Source of the DNA: Brevibacterium sp.
Lineage (GTDB): Bacteria > Actinomycetota > Actinomycetes > Actinomycetales > Brevibacteriaceae
Length of the DNA: 64,000 nt
Assembly (NCBI RefSeq): GCF_031179145.1
Contig: NZ_JAPSIB010000008.1
Coordinates: forward strand, 92,958 to 156,957
Direction: 5' to 3'
Made by a program: the position numbers and the translations under genes. A model generated the notes under the pieces. It was not told the DNA's origin. It saw nothing but the letters and a program-made list of their open reading frames with translations, and searched no databases. Below are positions 26,242-34,084 of this stretch, one piece after another. Position 1 is the first letter of the stretch, and each line of letters begins with the position of its first letter.

Positions 26242-26387
26242 AATGATTCGACGCTAACGAGGCGGGGTGACGGGACGGTGAACGGAGATCGACGCCGAGG
26301 CGAGGGCTGGATTGCCGGCCGGTGCCGGGTCCGCTGGTGGGAGGGCCGAGGTGAGGGGGTGGTTCTGTCCTCGGACATAATGGTGGG
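26242..26387. promoter_or_regulatory. Divergent promoter region, both sides leaderless
   Basis: On the minus strand TAGCGT (26256-26251) lies 9 bases before the neuA GTG. On the plus strand CATAAT (26376-26381) lies 6 bases before the membrane-protein ATG at 26388. Neither start has a ribosome binding site, so both genes probably begin at or next to the first base of their mRNA. Confidence 0.5.
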
Positions 26388-27986
26388 ATGCCATTCAAAC
26401 GTTTCACGGCAAGAGTGCTGTCTTCTTTCGGCGCGAATGTCTCCCCACTGCTGCCCGTTAGGAAGCTTGGCTCACGTGAGAAGTGGGCGTTTGCGCTCAG
26501 CAGTGCGGTCGGGCTTCTCGTGGCCCTCTATCTCATCCGGGCGACAGCGCCGGGCCTGCTCACCAACGACAGTTCCTTCCAGCTCGCGCAGGCGCTGGGC
26601 CAGGAGCCGTTCAACGACTGGCACCCGGTGATCATGAGCGTGGTCTGGAGCGGCCTGATCTCGATGACGGGCAGCATCGGGTCGATGGCGGCGGCCCAGA
26701 TTCTCTTCGCCTGGCTGTGCGCCTGCGGTCTGTCCGTGTTCCTGCTGCGGGCCACGGGCCGGTGGTGGACTCCGGTGGTGGCTCAGGTCTTCATTCTGCT
26801 GCCGAACACGATCAACATGTGGGGAATCGTGTGGAAGGACGTCCACCTGGCTCTGGCGCTGGTGTGCTCGATCGTGTGCCTGTTCCTGATCCGGACTGCG
26901 GGCAGGCGGATGGGCTGGGCGCTGTTCGGTGTGAGCGTGCTCGCGCTGATCTACGCCGTGCTGGTGAGGAAGAACGCGATCGTCATCGCCCCGCCGATTC
27001 TGTTGGCGGGAATCTTTGTGCTCACCGGGCCCTGGTCGGCTCAGCGTCTGCGTCGGCCTGTGCTCATCACTGTGGCGGCGGTCTGTGCTTTCGTGATCGC
27101 GGTGCTCGGTGTCGGCAAGGCGATCGATCTCGCCGTCGATCCCTCGCACAATTCGCAGTTCACCCAGGTGATGATCGACGACATCATCTTCGCCCTGCCC
27201 ACCGAGGCCGTTGAGCGCAGCGAAGTCGCATCCCCTGAGCTCAAGGAGAAGATGCTCGCTGCGAAAGCCGAGTGTGAAACCAAGGAGGCGTACTGGGACG
27301 CCTACTGGAAGTGCTACGGGCGCGGTGCCTCGGGGAAGGGCTTCACGAGCGTGGCCCGTCCCGATGAGATCACGGCGCTGTGGATGGAGCAGGTGCCGAA
27401 GGAGCTGCCCCGTTATGTCGACTATCGGCTCTTCACGTTCGGCAAGCTGCTGTTCACGAGCAAACTCGAGTTCGTCAACCACAACAAGGCGTTCGAGCCG
27501 TTGGAGTACCCGCGAGCCAATCAGGCGGTGGAGTCCTATGTTGTGGATCTCGGGGTGACTCAGCTGCCGTGGCTGTTCCACGGCTGGTTCTGGCTGCTGC
27601 TGAGCCTGGCGGGACTGGTCGCGGGCTTCAGGGCGCGATCGTTCGTGGGGCTGTGCGTGCTGGCGGCCGGTGTTCTGTATCTCGCGAGTTTCATCCCCAC
27701 CGTGCCGGCCCAGGACTACCGCTACATCTTCCCGCTGGTCCTCACGACAATGCTCGGCGGGGCGATCGTCGCCATCGATGCCCGTGTCCGCGCGAGGGGC
27801 GTCGCTCGTTCGCGCGGTGGCGATCGTCTGGACGGGGGAGGCGACCGTCTCGACGCGGCCGACGATCGTCTGGACGGGGGCGGCGACCGTCTCGACGCGG
27901 CCGACGATCGTGTGGACGGGGGCGGCGACCGTCTCGACGCGGCCGACGATCGTGTGGACGGGGGCGGCGGGTTCAGCGCCAGGTGA
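26388..27986 (+). CDS. Large polytopic membrane protein, DUF6020-like
   Basis: A 532-residue protein with about ten predicted membrane helices and a roughly 130-residue extracytoplasmic region (about residues 255-390, with a pair of cysteines in AECETK and KCYG). The architecture resembles GT-C glycosyltransferases: an early acidic loop LLTNDSSFQLAQALG and a following NDWHPVIMSVVW. It may transfer a lipid-linked sugar outside the membrane. It is divergent from neuA and next to the mannosyltransferase gene, so a part in glycopolymer assembly is inferred. The last 60 residues are a 14-residue repeat (GGGDRLDAADDRLD). Confidence 0.65.
   Translation: MPFKRFTARVLSSFGANVSPLLPVRKLGSREKWAFALSSAVGLLVALYLIRATAPGLLTNDSSFQLAQALGQEPFNDWHPVIMSVVWSGLISMTGSIGSMAAAQILFAWLCACGLSVFLLRATGRWWTPVVAQVFILLPNTINMWGIVWKDVHLALALVCSIVCLFLIRTAGRRMGWALFGVSVLALIYAVLVRKNAIVIAPPILLAGIFVLTGPWSAQRLRRPVLITVAAVCAFVIAVLGVGKAIDLAVDPSHNSQFTQVMIDDIIFALPTEAVERSEVASPELKEKMLAAKAECETKEAYWDAYWKCYGRGASGKGFTSVARPDEITALWMEQVPKELPRYVDYRLFTFGKLLFTSKLEFVNHNKAFEPLEYPRANQAVESYVVDLGVTQLPWLFHGWFWLLLSLAGLVAGFRARSFVGLCVLAAGVLYLASFIPTVPAQDYRYIFPLVLTTMLGGAIVAIDARVRARGVARSRGGDRLDGGGDRLDAADDRLDGGGDRLDAADDRVDGGGDRLDAADDRVDGGGGFSAR
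27821..27969. repeat. 42-bp in-frame tandem repeat
   Basis: Units start at 27821, 27863, 27905 and 27947, nearly identical over 42 bp. In the plus frame they encode a 14-residue GGGDRLDAADDRLD-type repeat that forms the membrane protein's tail. The minus frame is open as well, but that is a side effect of the composition. Confidence 0.9.
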
Positions 27987-29877
27987 CGTTCCACATGCGG
28001 GCGTTCCACGCCTCGAACGGGATGACTTCACCCGTGTAGATCGGCCAGAAGTAGGCGAACGCCATGATCGCGGCGACGAGGACGAGCCCGACGCCGAGTC
28101 GACGCAGGAGCAGAGGGCCGGGCACCCGCCGGCCGCGGGGGACGCCGACGGGCGCTCGCCCCCACAGCAGTGCGAGGCAGTACGTGAGCGCGAGGACGAC
28201 GAAGGGCACCATGACAATGGTGTAGAACGTGAAGATCGTGCGCTCCTGGTAGGCGAACCACGGCAGCCAGGTCGCGGCGAGGCCGGTGAGGATGACTCCG
28301 GCACGGACATCGCGGCGCAGGATCCAGGCGGCCAGGACGAGGAGGAGCGCGACGGGTGCCAGGCCCCAGATGACGGGATTGCCCACCGAGGTGATCGCCG
28401 AGGAGCACTTGGTCGCGGCGCATCCCAGGTCGCCATGGCTGAGTGACTCGTAGTAGAAGGACGTGGGCCGCCACTGCACGATCCAGCCCCACGGGTTCGA
28501 CATGTAGGGGTGTTCGGATTCGAGTCCGACGTGGAAGGAGTACGCCGTGTAGTGGTAGTGCGCCAGGCCCGGCAGCCAGTCCAGCCAGGAGGGCAGCGCC
28601 TGCCACCAGCCGGGCGTCTCGGCCGCCCATTGCCGATCCCAGGCGTCGGCGGAGAGGATCCACCCCGACCAGGTGACGATATAGGTGACCAGTGCGACCG
28701 GCACGAGTCGGAGGAACGCGGGCACGCTGTCCCTGATCAGAGCGCCGAGCCACGGGTGGACGACGCCGGCGCGGTGTCGCGAATGCACATCCCAGGCGAC
28801 GACGAGAATCCCTAACGCCGCGACCGCATAGAGACCCGACCACTTCACCCCCATCGCCAGCCCGAGGCTGAGGCCCGCGGCCAGCAGCCACCAGCGCGCG
28901 CCGAGGCGGGGGCCGAAGTTGAGCGCGTCTCGGTTCCGTCGGGCAGCGGCCGCGGCATCGAGGGCGTGTGCCGGTTCTTGTGTCGACTCCCGGGTTTCTT
29001 GGATCGACGGGGACCCCGCGACCGACTCGGTGGCAGGAATCTGCTGGGTCGACGCAGACCAGGCGGCCAGCCGCTTCGTCACCTGCTCGCGGTCGAGGAC
29101 GATGAAGGCGAAGGCGAGCAGGATGAACGCCATCAGGACGATGTCGAGCAGACTCGTGCGCGAGTGAACGAAATGCTCACCGTCGATGGCGAGCAGTCCG
29201 GCAGCGACGCACGCGAAGAACGGGGAGCGCAGCAGCTTCCAGGCGATGAAGCCGATGAGGAAGATCGTCGCCGTGCCGAGGATCGCGACGGAGAAGCGCC
29301 AGCCGAACGAATCGTCGGCCCCGAAGAGATGGATGCCCGCGCCGATGATCCATTTGCCCAGCGGAGGATGGACGACGTACTCAGGGGTCGACTCGATGAC
29401 GCTGGGATCGCCGGCATTGAAGGAGTCGTCGGCGCCCTCGGGCCAGGATCTCTCATAGCCGTACTTGAAGACGGAGTACCCGTCCTTGACGTAGTACGTT
29501 TCGTCGAAGATGAGGCGATGCGGGAAGTCGAGGCGGAACAGCCGCAGCACGCCGGCGATCACTGTGATCAGGAGGAGCGCCGGCCACATCCACACGGGCG
29601 CCCGAGTCGACCACATTCCTGCGGTGAAGAGTTCGCGCCGGATGGCAGCTGCGTTGGAGAGGAGCGTCTCGTGCCGCCGCGCTCGCTGCTCCTTGGCCAT
29701 GCGGGAGTCGTGCCCCGCAGGTGTGGAGGAGTCGTGCTCCGCAGTCATGGGGGAGTAGTGCTCCGCAGTCAGGGGGGAGTAGTGCTCCGCAGGGGCGGCC
29801 TCGGGGATGCCGTGCAACGATTCGTTTTCGGGGTCGGTGGACCGCCTCGGCGGAGGGGGATCCTGGGGCTGGTTCAT
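27973..29877 (-). CDS. Protein O-mannosyltransferase (PMT family, GT39)
   Basis: 634 residues with about ten membrane helices. It transfers mannose from polyprenyl-phosphate-mannose to exported proteins. The catalytic loop is RLIFDETYYVKDGYSV, with the DE pair at the expected place after helix 1. HPPLGKWIIGAGI and the membrane region WMWPALLLITVIAGVLRLF fit the family. The start at 29877 follows a TAAACT -10 box by 8 bases. The first 60 residues are a low-complexity repeat of the AEHYSPxT type. The gene overlaps its convergent neighbour by 14 bases at the 3' ends. The polyprenyl-phosphate-sugar donor could come from the GtrB-like enzyme at 17255. Confidence 0.9.
   Translation of the reverse strand: MNQPQDPPPPRRSTDPENESLHGIPEAAPAEHYSPLTAEHYSPMTAEHDSSTPAGHDSRMAKEQRARRHETLLSNAAAIRRELFTAGMWSTRAPVWMWPALLLITVIAGVLRLFRLDFPHRLIFDETYYVKDGYSVFKYGYERSWPEGADDSFNAGDPSVIESTPEYVVHPPLGKWIIGAGIHLFGADDSFGWRFSVAILGTATIFLIGFIAWKLLRSPFFACVAAGLLAIDGEHFVHSRTSLLDIVLMAFILLAFAFIVLDREQVTKRLAAWSASTQQIPATESVAGSPSIQETRESTQEPAHALDAAAAARRNRDALNFGPRLGARWWLLAAGLSLGLAMGVKWSGLYAVAALGILVVAWDVHSRHRAGVVHPWLGALIRDSVPAFLRLVPVALVTYIVTWSGWILSADAWDRQWAAETPGWWQALPSWLDWLPGLAHYHYTAYSFHVGLESEHPYMSNPWGWIVQWRPTSFYYESLSHGDLGCAATKCSSAITSVGNPVIWGLAPVALLLVLAAWILRRDVRAGVILTGLAATWLPWFAYQERTIFTFYTIVMVPFVVLALTYCLALLWGRAPVGVPRGRRVPGPLLLRRLGVGLVLVAAIMAFAYFWPIYTGEVIPFEAWNARMWNVTWR
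29710..29805. repeat. 24-bp tandem repeat near the mannosyltransferase N-terminus
   Basis: Copies of GTGCYCCGCAG start at 29710, 29734, 29758 and 29782, a 24-bp period. They encode an eight-residue TAEHYSPM-like repeat in the cytoplasmic N-terminal segment. Confidence 0.8.
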
Positions 29878-29885
29878 CAACGACA

Positions 29886-29895
29886 AGTTTAAGGT
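29886..29895. promoter_or_regulatory. Overlapping divergent -10 boxes
   Basis: AGTTTAAGGT reads as TAAACT on the minus strand, 8 bases before the mannosyltransferase start, and as TAAGGT on the plus strand, 27 bases before the membrane-protein ATG at 29923. One core may serve both directions. Confidence 0.4.
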
Positions 29896-29922
29896 GCTCG
29901 GCTGCGCAGAGTTGCAGGGCCC

Positions 29923-30675
29923 ATGCAGACTGAGGTCGCATGTGCCGACCGGGGCCGATGCGGGCCTCTGCACTTCACCCGGCCGACAACCCGCAGTGCT
30001 CGGTTGCGGGCCTCCCGCTCCGGTGCCCCGCAGACGCCGACCGCCTATACTGGCGGCATCGACTACGACACCAGCTCCCCCTACGGCACCAATGCCGCCT
30101 ACGGGCCCAACTCTGCATATGCGCCTGATGGAGGCTGCGGCCCCAACCCCGCACAAGGGCCCAACTCTGCGCATTTCCATGACCCCGCCGCCGTATACGG
30201 TCACAATTCCGCGTACGCTCACAACCCCACCGCAGCGTACGCACATGATCACAACACTGCGTACGGTCACAACGCCGCGTACGCACATGATCACAACGCC
30301 GCGTACTGGCCGCAGATGCCTGTCCCGGTCAAGCCGAAGGCCAACAGCACAGCGACTTGGTCCATGTGGTTGGGAATCGTCGGGCTGGCCGGCGGAATCA
30401 TCTGCCAACTGCTCACGTTCTTCCTCTCCTACGTCGGGCTCATCTTCATATTCGTGACCATGGTTCTCTGGTTCGCGCCGATCCTCGCGGTCGTCTTCGG
30501 CGTGAAAGCTCAGCGACAGGTGAAGCAGAGATACGAACGCGGTGCCGGTCAGGCGACCGCCGGCCTGGTGATGGGGATCGTCGGAATCATCGCGGCGCTG
30601 CTCTATCTGATTCTGCTGATCATGTTCGCAGGAGCGGCGATCGCGTTCTTCGGAGTCGTGGGCGCCTTCAACTGA
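29923..30675 (+). CDS. DUF4190-like membrane protein with His/Asn-rich head
   Basis: 250 residues. The C-terminal 115 residues have the two-helix DUF4190 pattern (MWLGIVGLAGGIICQLL, AVVFGVKAQRQVK, then GLVMGIVGIIAALLYL). The N-terminal 100 residues are low complexity with repeated AYGHN and AYAHDHN units rich in Tyr, His and Asn. The function of this family is unknown. The start is uncertain: the first 40 residues look unlike the family, and the DNA at the ATG resembles the non-coding leader of the next gene. A later TTG at 30004 is possible. Confidence 0.65.
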   Translation: MQTEVACADRGRCGPLHFTRPTTRSARLRASRSGAPQTPTAYTGGIDYDTSSPYGTNAAYGPNSAYAPDGGCGPNPAQGPNSAHFHDPAAVYGHNSAYAHNPTAAYAHDHNTAYGHNAAYAHDHNAAYWPQMPVPVKPKANSTATWSMWLGIVGLAGGIICQLLTFFLSYVGLIFIFVTMVLWFAPILAVVFGVKAQRQVKQRYERGAGQATAGLVMGIVGIIAALLYLILLIMFAGAAIAFFGVVGAFN

Positions 30676-30831
30676 TTCTCGGACCCGTGCAGACCGAAGT
30701 CACCGCTGTGGGCCGGGTGCGGAACGGTGCCGCATGGGAAGAGCGCGCTGCAACAGGATTGCAACCTCGTCGCCTTGGGTTGCGCCTGCCGACTGGGTAC
30801 CGTTGTACCTGAGTTCAAGGAGAGCAGGCCA

Positions 30832-31308
30832 ATGAGCAGTCAGAACAACTGGAACAATCCAGACATGTACTACCAGCAGGAGCGTCCTCAGTCCGGACCC
30901 TCTTATGATTCCAACTACGGATCGAACGTCAGCAACGTTCCGGCCAGCTACAACTCCGGTTCCGCCTACGGGGCCGGAGCCGCCTATGGGGCACAGCCCA
31001 ACTATGCCGGATCGGCAGCCGGCTACCCGATGCTGCCCCCGAACAACACCCTGGCGATCATCGGCATGGTGGCATCGATCTTCGGGTTCGTCTCCTCGAT
31101 CTTCATCGCAGGAATCGCCGGAATCATCATGGGTCACATCGCTCTCAAGCAGATCCGCGAACGTGGTGAACGCGGCGAGGGGATGGCGAAAGCCGCACTC
31201 TGGGTCGGCTACATCGGCACCGCACTCTGGGTGCTCTTCTGGATCGTCTATGTGCTGTTCTTCGTGGTCATCCTCGGCGGCGTGTTCTTCGCAGCCGGAG
31301 TTTCCTGA
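30832..31308 (+). CDS. DUF4190-like membrane protein
   Basis: A 158-residue paralogue of the preceding gene. It has a Tyr/Asn/Ser-rich head of about 70 residues (YNSGSAYGAGAAYGAQPNY), then LAIIGMVASIFGFVSSIFIA, the GHIALKQIRERGERG loop and a second hydrophobic segment. AAGGAGAG precedes the ATG by 6-7 bases. It ends 2 bases before the rsmI start. The two paralogues, including a similar leader, look like an old tandem duplication. Function unknown; an envelope-associated small membrane protein is likely. Confidence 0.8.
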   Translation: MSSQNNWNNPDMYYQQERPQSGPSYDSNYGSNVSNVPASYNSGSAYGAGAAYGAQPNYAGSAAGYPMLPPNNTLAIIGMVASIFGFVSSIFIAGIAGIIMGHIALKQIRERGERGEGMAKAALWVGYIGTALWVLFWIVYVLFFVVILGGVFFAAGVS

Positions 31309-31310
31309 GG

Positions 31311-32279
31311 ATGACCACCTCCTCATCGGAGCAGAATTCCGATGGACCGACTGCCTCGGGGGAGGAGATCTCGGCGGAGCCCGACTCCGTCGGTGACCCC
31401 CTCGAGAAGGATGTTGACCACTTGACCGGGATCGACCCCCTCGCCGACCCCGCAGGCGGGCGACTGGTGCTTGTCGGCACTCCGATCGGCAACCTCGGCG
31501 ACGCTTCGCTGCGGATGCAGCAGGCCATCGAGACGGCCGACGTCATCGCCGCCGAGGACACGCGGCGCTTCCTCTCGTTGGCGCAGCGACTCGAACTCGA
31601 GCACACCAATCGTGTGATCAGCGTCTTCGACCACAACGAGCACAGTCGCGCCCCCGAGCTCGTGGAACTCATCCGCGCCGGCAGGACCGTCGTCCTTCTC
31701 AGCGATGCCGGCATGCCGGCTGTCTCCGATCCCGGGTATCGCGTCGTCAAAGCCTGCGCCGAGGCAGATCTGCCGATCACCGCCACCCCGGGCCCCTCTG
31801 CGGTCCTGATGGCGCTCGCGGTCTCGGGGCTGCCGAGCGACCGGTTCAGCTTCGAAGGGTTCCTGCCGCGGAAGGGCGGAGCGCGCAGAAAACTGCTGGA
31901 AGAGCTCAAGACGGAGAAGCGGACGATGGTCTTCTTCGAAAGCCCGCATCGGATCACCGACACGATGGAGGACTTCCTCACCGTGATCGGCGCCGACAGG
32001 CCGATGAGCATCAGTCGGGAGCTGACCAAAACGTACGAGGAGACCCTCCGCGGAACCATCGGCTCGCTGCGCGACCAGGCTGCCGGGGGACTGCGCGGGG
32101 AGCTCACCCTGGTGCTGGCCGGTGCCAGCGAGGAGGAGACGAAGCCGGAGGACCACCTCGGCCAGATGGCGGTGCTGGTCGACTCCGGCGTCCGCGCGAA
32201 AGAAGCCGCCGGGCAGGTGGCGAAACGCTTCGGGCTGTCCAAGCGCGACATCTACGAGGCCTGGCTGCACCGGGAGTGA
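31311..32279 (+). CDS. rsmI: 16S rRNA (cytidine-1402 2'-O) methyltransferase
   Basis: RsmI methylates the ribose of C1402 in the ribosomal decoding centre using S-adenosylmethionine. All tetrapyrrole-methylase-type motifs are present: LVGTPIGNLGDASLRM, AAEDTRR, LSDAGMPAVSDPG and ATPGPSAVLMALAVSG. The C-terminal helical domain ends RDIYEAWLHR. The 322-residue length includes an acidic N-terminal extension of about 48 residues beyond the usual start. It is likely translated with the DUF4190 gene 2 bases upstream. Confidence 0.96.
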   Translation: MTTSSSEQNSDGPTASGEEISAEPDSVGDPLEKDVDHLTGIDPLADPAGGRLVLVGTPIGNLGDASLRMQQAIETADVIAAEDTRRFLSLAQRLELEHTNRVISVFDHNEHSRAPELVELIRAGRTVVLLSDAGMPAVSDPGYRVVKACAEADLPITATPGPSAVLMALAVSGLPSDRFSFEGFLPRKGGARRKLLEELKTEKRTMVFFESPHRITDTMEDFLTVIGADRPMSISRELTKTYEETLRGTIGSLRDQAAGGLRGELTLVLAGASEEETKPEDHLGQMAVLVDSGVRAKEAAGQVAKRFGLSKRDIYEAWLHRE

Positions 32280-32763
32280 CGGGCGGTGCTTCCCGGCCGG
32301 CGCGGCCACTGGCAATTCCGCTGCATGGTCCGTCAACTGCGGTATTTCCTCCTGCGGAACTTCAGTCCCGTCGAGCCGAGCATGCGGACTTGAACGTGAC
32401 AGGTTGTGGATATTTGAAGCCTGCTTTGCTTTGAATGGCACGGTTTGCAACTCGTGCTAGTCAAAGTGGACCGGGCACAAATGGTCAGGTGCCGTCGGAA
32501 GTGGAACCGTTCCGGCCACTTCGCGGCATCCTGAGGAAGTCACTCCGAAGGCGTTAGAGCAACGGCTCCGCAGACTCGCGTGCGTGCCGGCCTTGAGTAG
32601 ACGTGTGACTGCATGACAGCGACGGACTGCTGATGACTCGTGCTCTCGAATCCGTGGACATGTGCTCGAACTTGGGCTCTCAGGCGCTGTGGGATGAGAA
32701 CGCCTGTCCACATCCAAGAAATCCGAGCGTGAATTGCGCCTTTCACTCGGAGAGAGTGAACGC
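32280..32763. other. 484-base non-coding region with repeat element
   Basis: Base composition is less GC-rich than the surroundings, and no supported gene was found; the minus-strand frame at 32457-32807 has no recognisable protein pattern. It holds the left copy of a repeat (32411-32443, beginning TATTTGAAGC) that recurs at 33886 beyond the AbiEi-like gene. The promoter for that gene should lie in its right part. Confidence 0.55.
32411..32443 (+). repeat. Left flanking direct repeat of the AbiEi-like gene
   Basis: TATTTGAAGC, CTG, TTTGCTTTGAA and GCAC match in order the sequence at 33886-33917, with few differences and one gap. The stretch after it (GGCACGGTTT) also matches the minus strand of the right-hand element. 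Confidence 0.6.
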
Positions 32764-33846
32764 ATGATCGAAGGAATTCGGGGCAGGTACAACGTTGTCA
32801 CATACACCGACCTCAGGGCCGCAGGAGTATCGACAGTGGAGATCTCGAGGGCGAAAAGCTGCTGCCTGATGGTGCTGAGTCGAGGAATCTACTCGATCGT
32901 CGCTGAGTGCTCGAAGCCCCAACATTCGCGAATACGTGGTTTCGCAACCGACAGCGAGTGGGTGGACTACTTTCGCACAACTTCAGTGGCAGATCGCCTT
33001 CGCGATCGCAGATTTCAGCAACACGTTGCCCGCCTGGCAGTTGTCCACTATCCGAGTTATCGGACCGACGACGTCGTATTCGGAGTCTCGGCTGCTCTGC
33101 TGCATGAGCTTCCACTTTTCGATGTGGCGCTCAGACCGATCACGGTTGCTCATTCGAGTGCGAGCTCCGTGACGGGTGAGATCAAGCGACTGCGGCGCCC
33201 GATTTCCGTCGAGGACCAGGCGATCGTCGCGGGCGTCCGCGTAATCACCGCTATACGTACGGGTCTCGAGCTTATTTCTTTGGAGAGTCCTTCCGCAGGC
33301 CTTGCAGCACTCGACTGCGTGGTCAGAAGGACGGTCGTCGCGAAAACGGGTGACAAACGGCTGGGAGCCAGGAATCCCCGACTCATGTTCACCAAGGGAC
33401 GAGAAATCGTGGACGCTGAGTTCGTACCTGCAGCACTGCGGCTGAAGCGAGGGAAGCGTTTGGCACTGAAGTTACTCGACATCGTATCGCCGCTCTCGGA
33501 GAGCTACGCGGAAAGCCGGTCGTCATTCAACCTGCATCAGCTCGGGCTGCCCGACTTCGTGCAGCAATGGAACGTCGTTCACGAAGGCAGTCTGCTCACT
33601 CGACTGGATTTCCTGCACAAAGAGACTAAGACTGCGTTGGCCATCGATGGGGTGGGAAAGTACGTCGAAGCTGGGCGCGGCAGGCTGAAGAGGGAAAGCT
33701 ACCAACACAACACTCTGCTGTCGATGGGGTTCAAGGTCATCCACTTCAGCTTCAGTGAGGTGATGCACCTGCCGGTTTTCGGTCTGAAGCTCTTTGAACA
33801 GGTGCCAGAACTGCTCAAGTTCCGGCGCTCCGCATTCCTGAAGTGA
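32764..33846 (+). CDS. AbiEi-type antitoxin/endonuclease-like protein, orphan
   Basis: 360 residues. The N-terminal segment YNVVTYTDLRAAGVSTVEIS with LSRGIYSIV resembles the winged-helix AbiEi antitoxin domain. The C-terminal 90 residues (LTRLDFLHKETKTALAIDG, then NTLLSMGFKVIHFSFSEV) resemble DUF559/Vsr-like PD-(D/E)XK nuclease folds, a combination common in actinobacteria. No AbiEii-type toxin lies beside it. Codon use is less GC-rich than that of its neighbours, and the gene is bracketed by direct repeats, suggesting acquisition. The ATG follows GGAGAGAG; an in-frame TTG at 32734 is less likely. Function is not established. Confidence 0.65.
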   Translation: MIEGIRGRYNVVTYTDLRAAGVSTVEISRAKSCCLMVLSRGIYSIVAECSKPQHSRIRGFATDSEWVDYFRTTSVADRLRDRRFQQHVARLAVVHYPSYRTDDVVFGVSAALLHELPLFDVALRPITVAHSSASSVTGEIKRLRRPISVEDQAIVAGVRVITAIRTGLELISLESPSAGLAALDCVVRRTVVAKTGDKRLGARNPRLMFTKGREIVDAEFVPAALRLKRGKRLALKLLDIVSPLSESYAESRSSFNLHQLGLPDFVQQWNVVHEGSLLTRLDFLHKETKTALAIDGVGKYVEAGRGRLKRESYQHNTLLSMGFKVIHFSFSEVMHLPVFGLKLFEQVPELLKFRRSAFLK

Positions 33847-33885
33847 TCATGAGCCCTCCTCGCGGGGACCATTGGCGACTCGATC

Positions 33886-33974
33886 TATTTGAAGCACTGG
33901 TTGCTTTGAAAAGCACTGGGCGGAAACCGTGCCTTTCAAAGCAACCAATGCCAATTGGGAAAGCATCCAGTGCC
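33886..33974 (+). repeat. Right flanking repeat and large imperfect hairpin
   Basis: It begins with TATTTGAAGC and CTGGTTGCTTTGAA, matching the element left of the AbiEi-like gene. GGTTGCTTTGAAA (33899-33911) pairs perfectly with TTTCAAAGCAACC (33934-33946), extended inward by GCAC/GTGC after one mismatch. An outer GCACTGG (33894-33900)/CCAGTGC (33968-33974) pair encloses it. It may terminate the AbiEi-like transcript, be a small structured RNA, or be a mobile-element remnant. Confidence 0.6.
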
Positions 33975-34069
33975 AAAGCCCGTTCCTGTCGCTCGGCGAT
34001 TGTCCCTGCCACCACCCCGTGAACCCACCCGCCCCTTGGACCCGCACCGACCCTCTGCAGCGCGTCCTT

Positions 34070-34075
34070 TAGACT
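34070..34075 (+). promoter_or_regulatory. -10 box TAGACT before metG
   Basis: TAGACT ends 9 bases before the metG ATG. There is no ribosome binding site in that gap, so a leaderless metG mRNA is likely. Confidence 0.5.
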
Positions 34076-34084
34076 GAGATACCT

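Noticed and set aside
26472..28436. 654-codon minus-strand frame opposite the membrane protein at 26388
   Set aside because: A composition shadow of a supported gene with low-complexity translation.
32457..32807. 116-codon minus-strand frame in the rsmI/AbiEi gap
   Set aside because: Ser/Arg/Pro-rich translation without motifs, no ribosome binding site, and it overlaps the AbiEi-like start.
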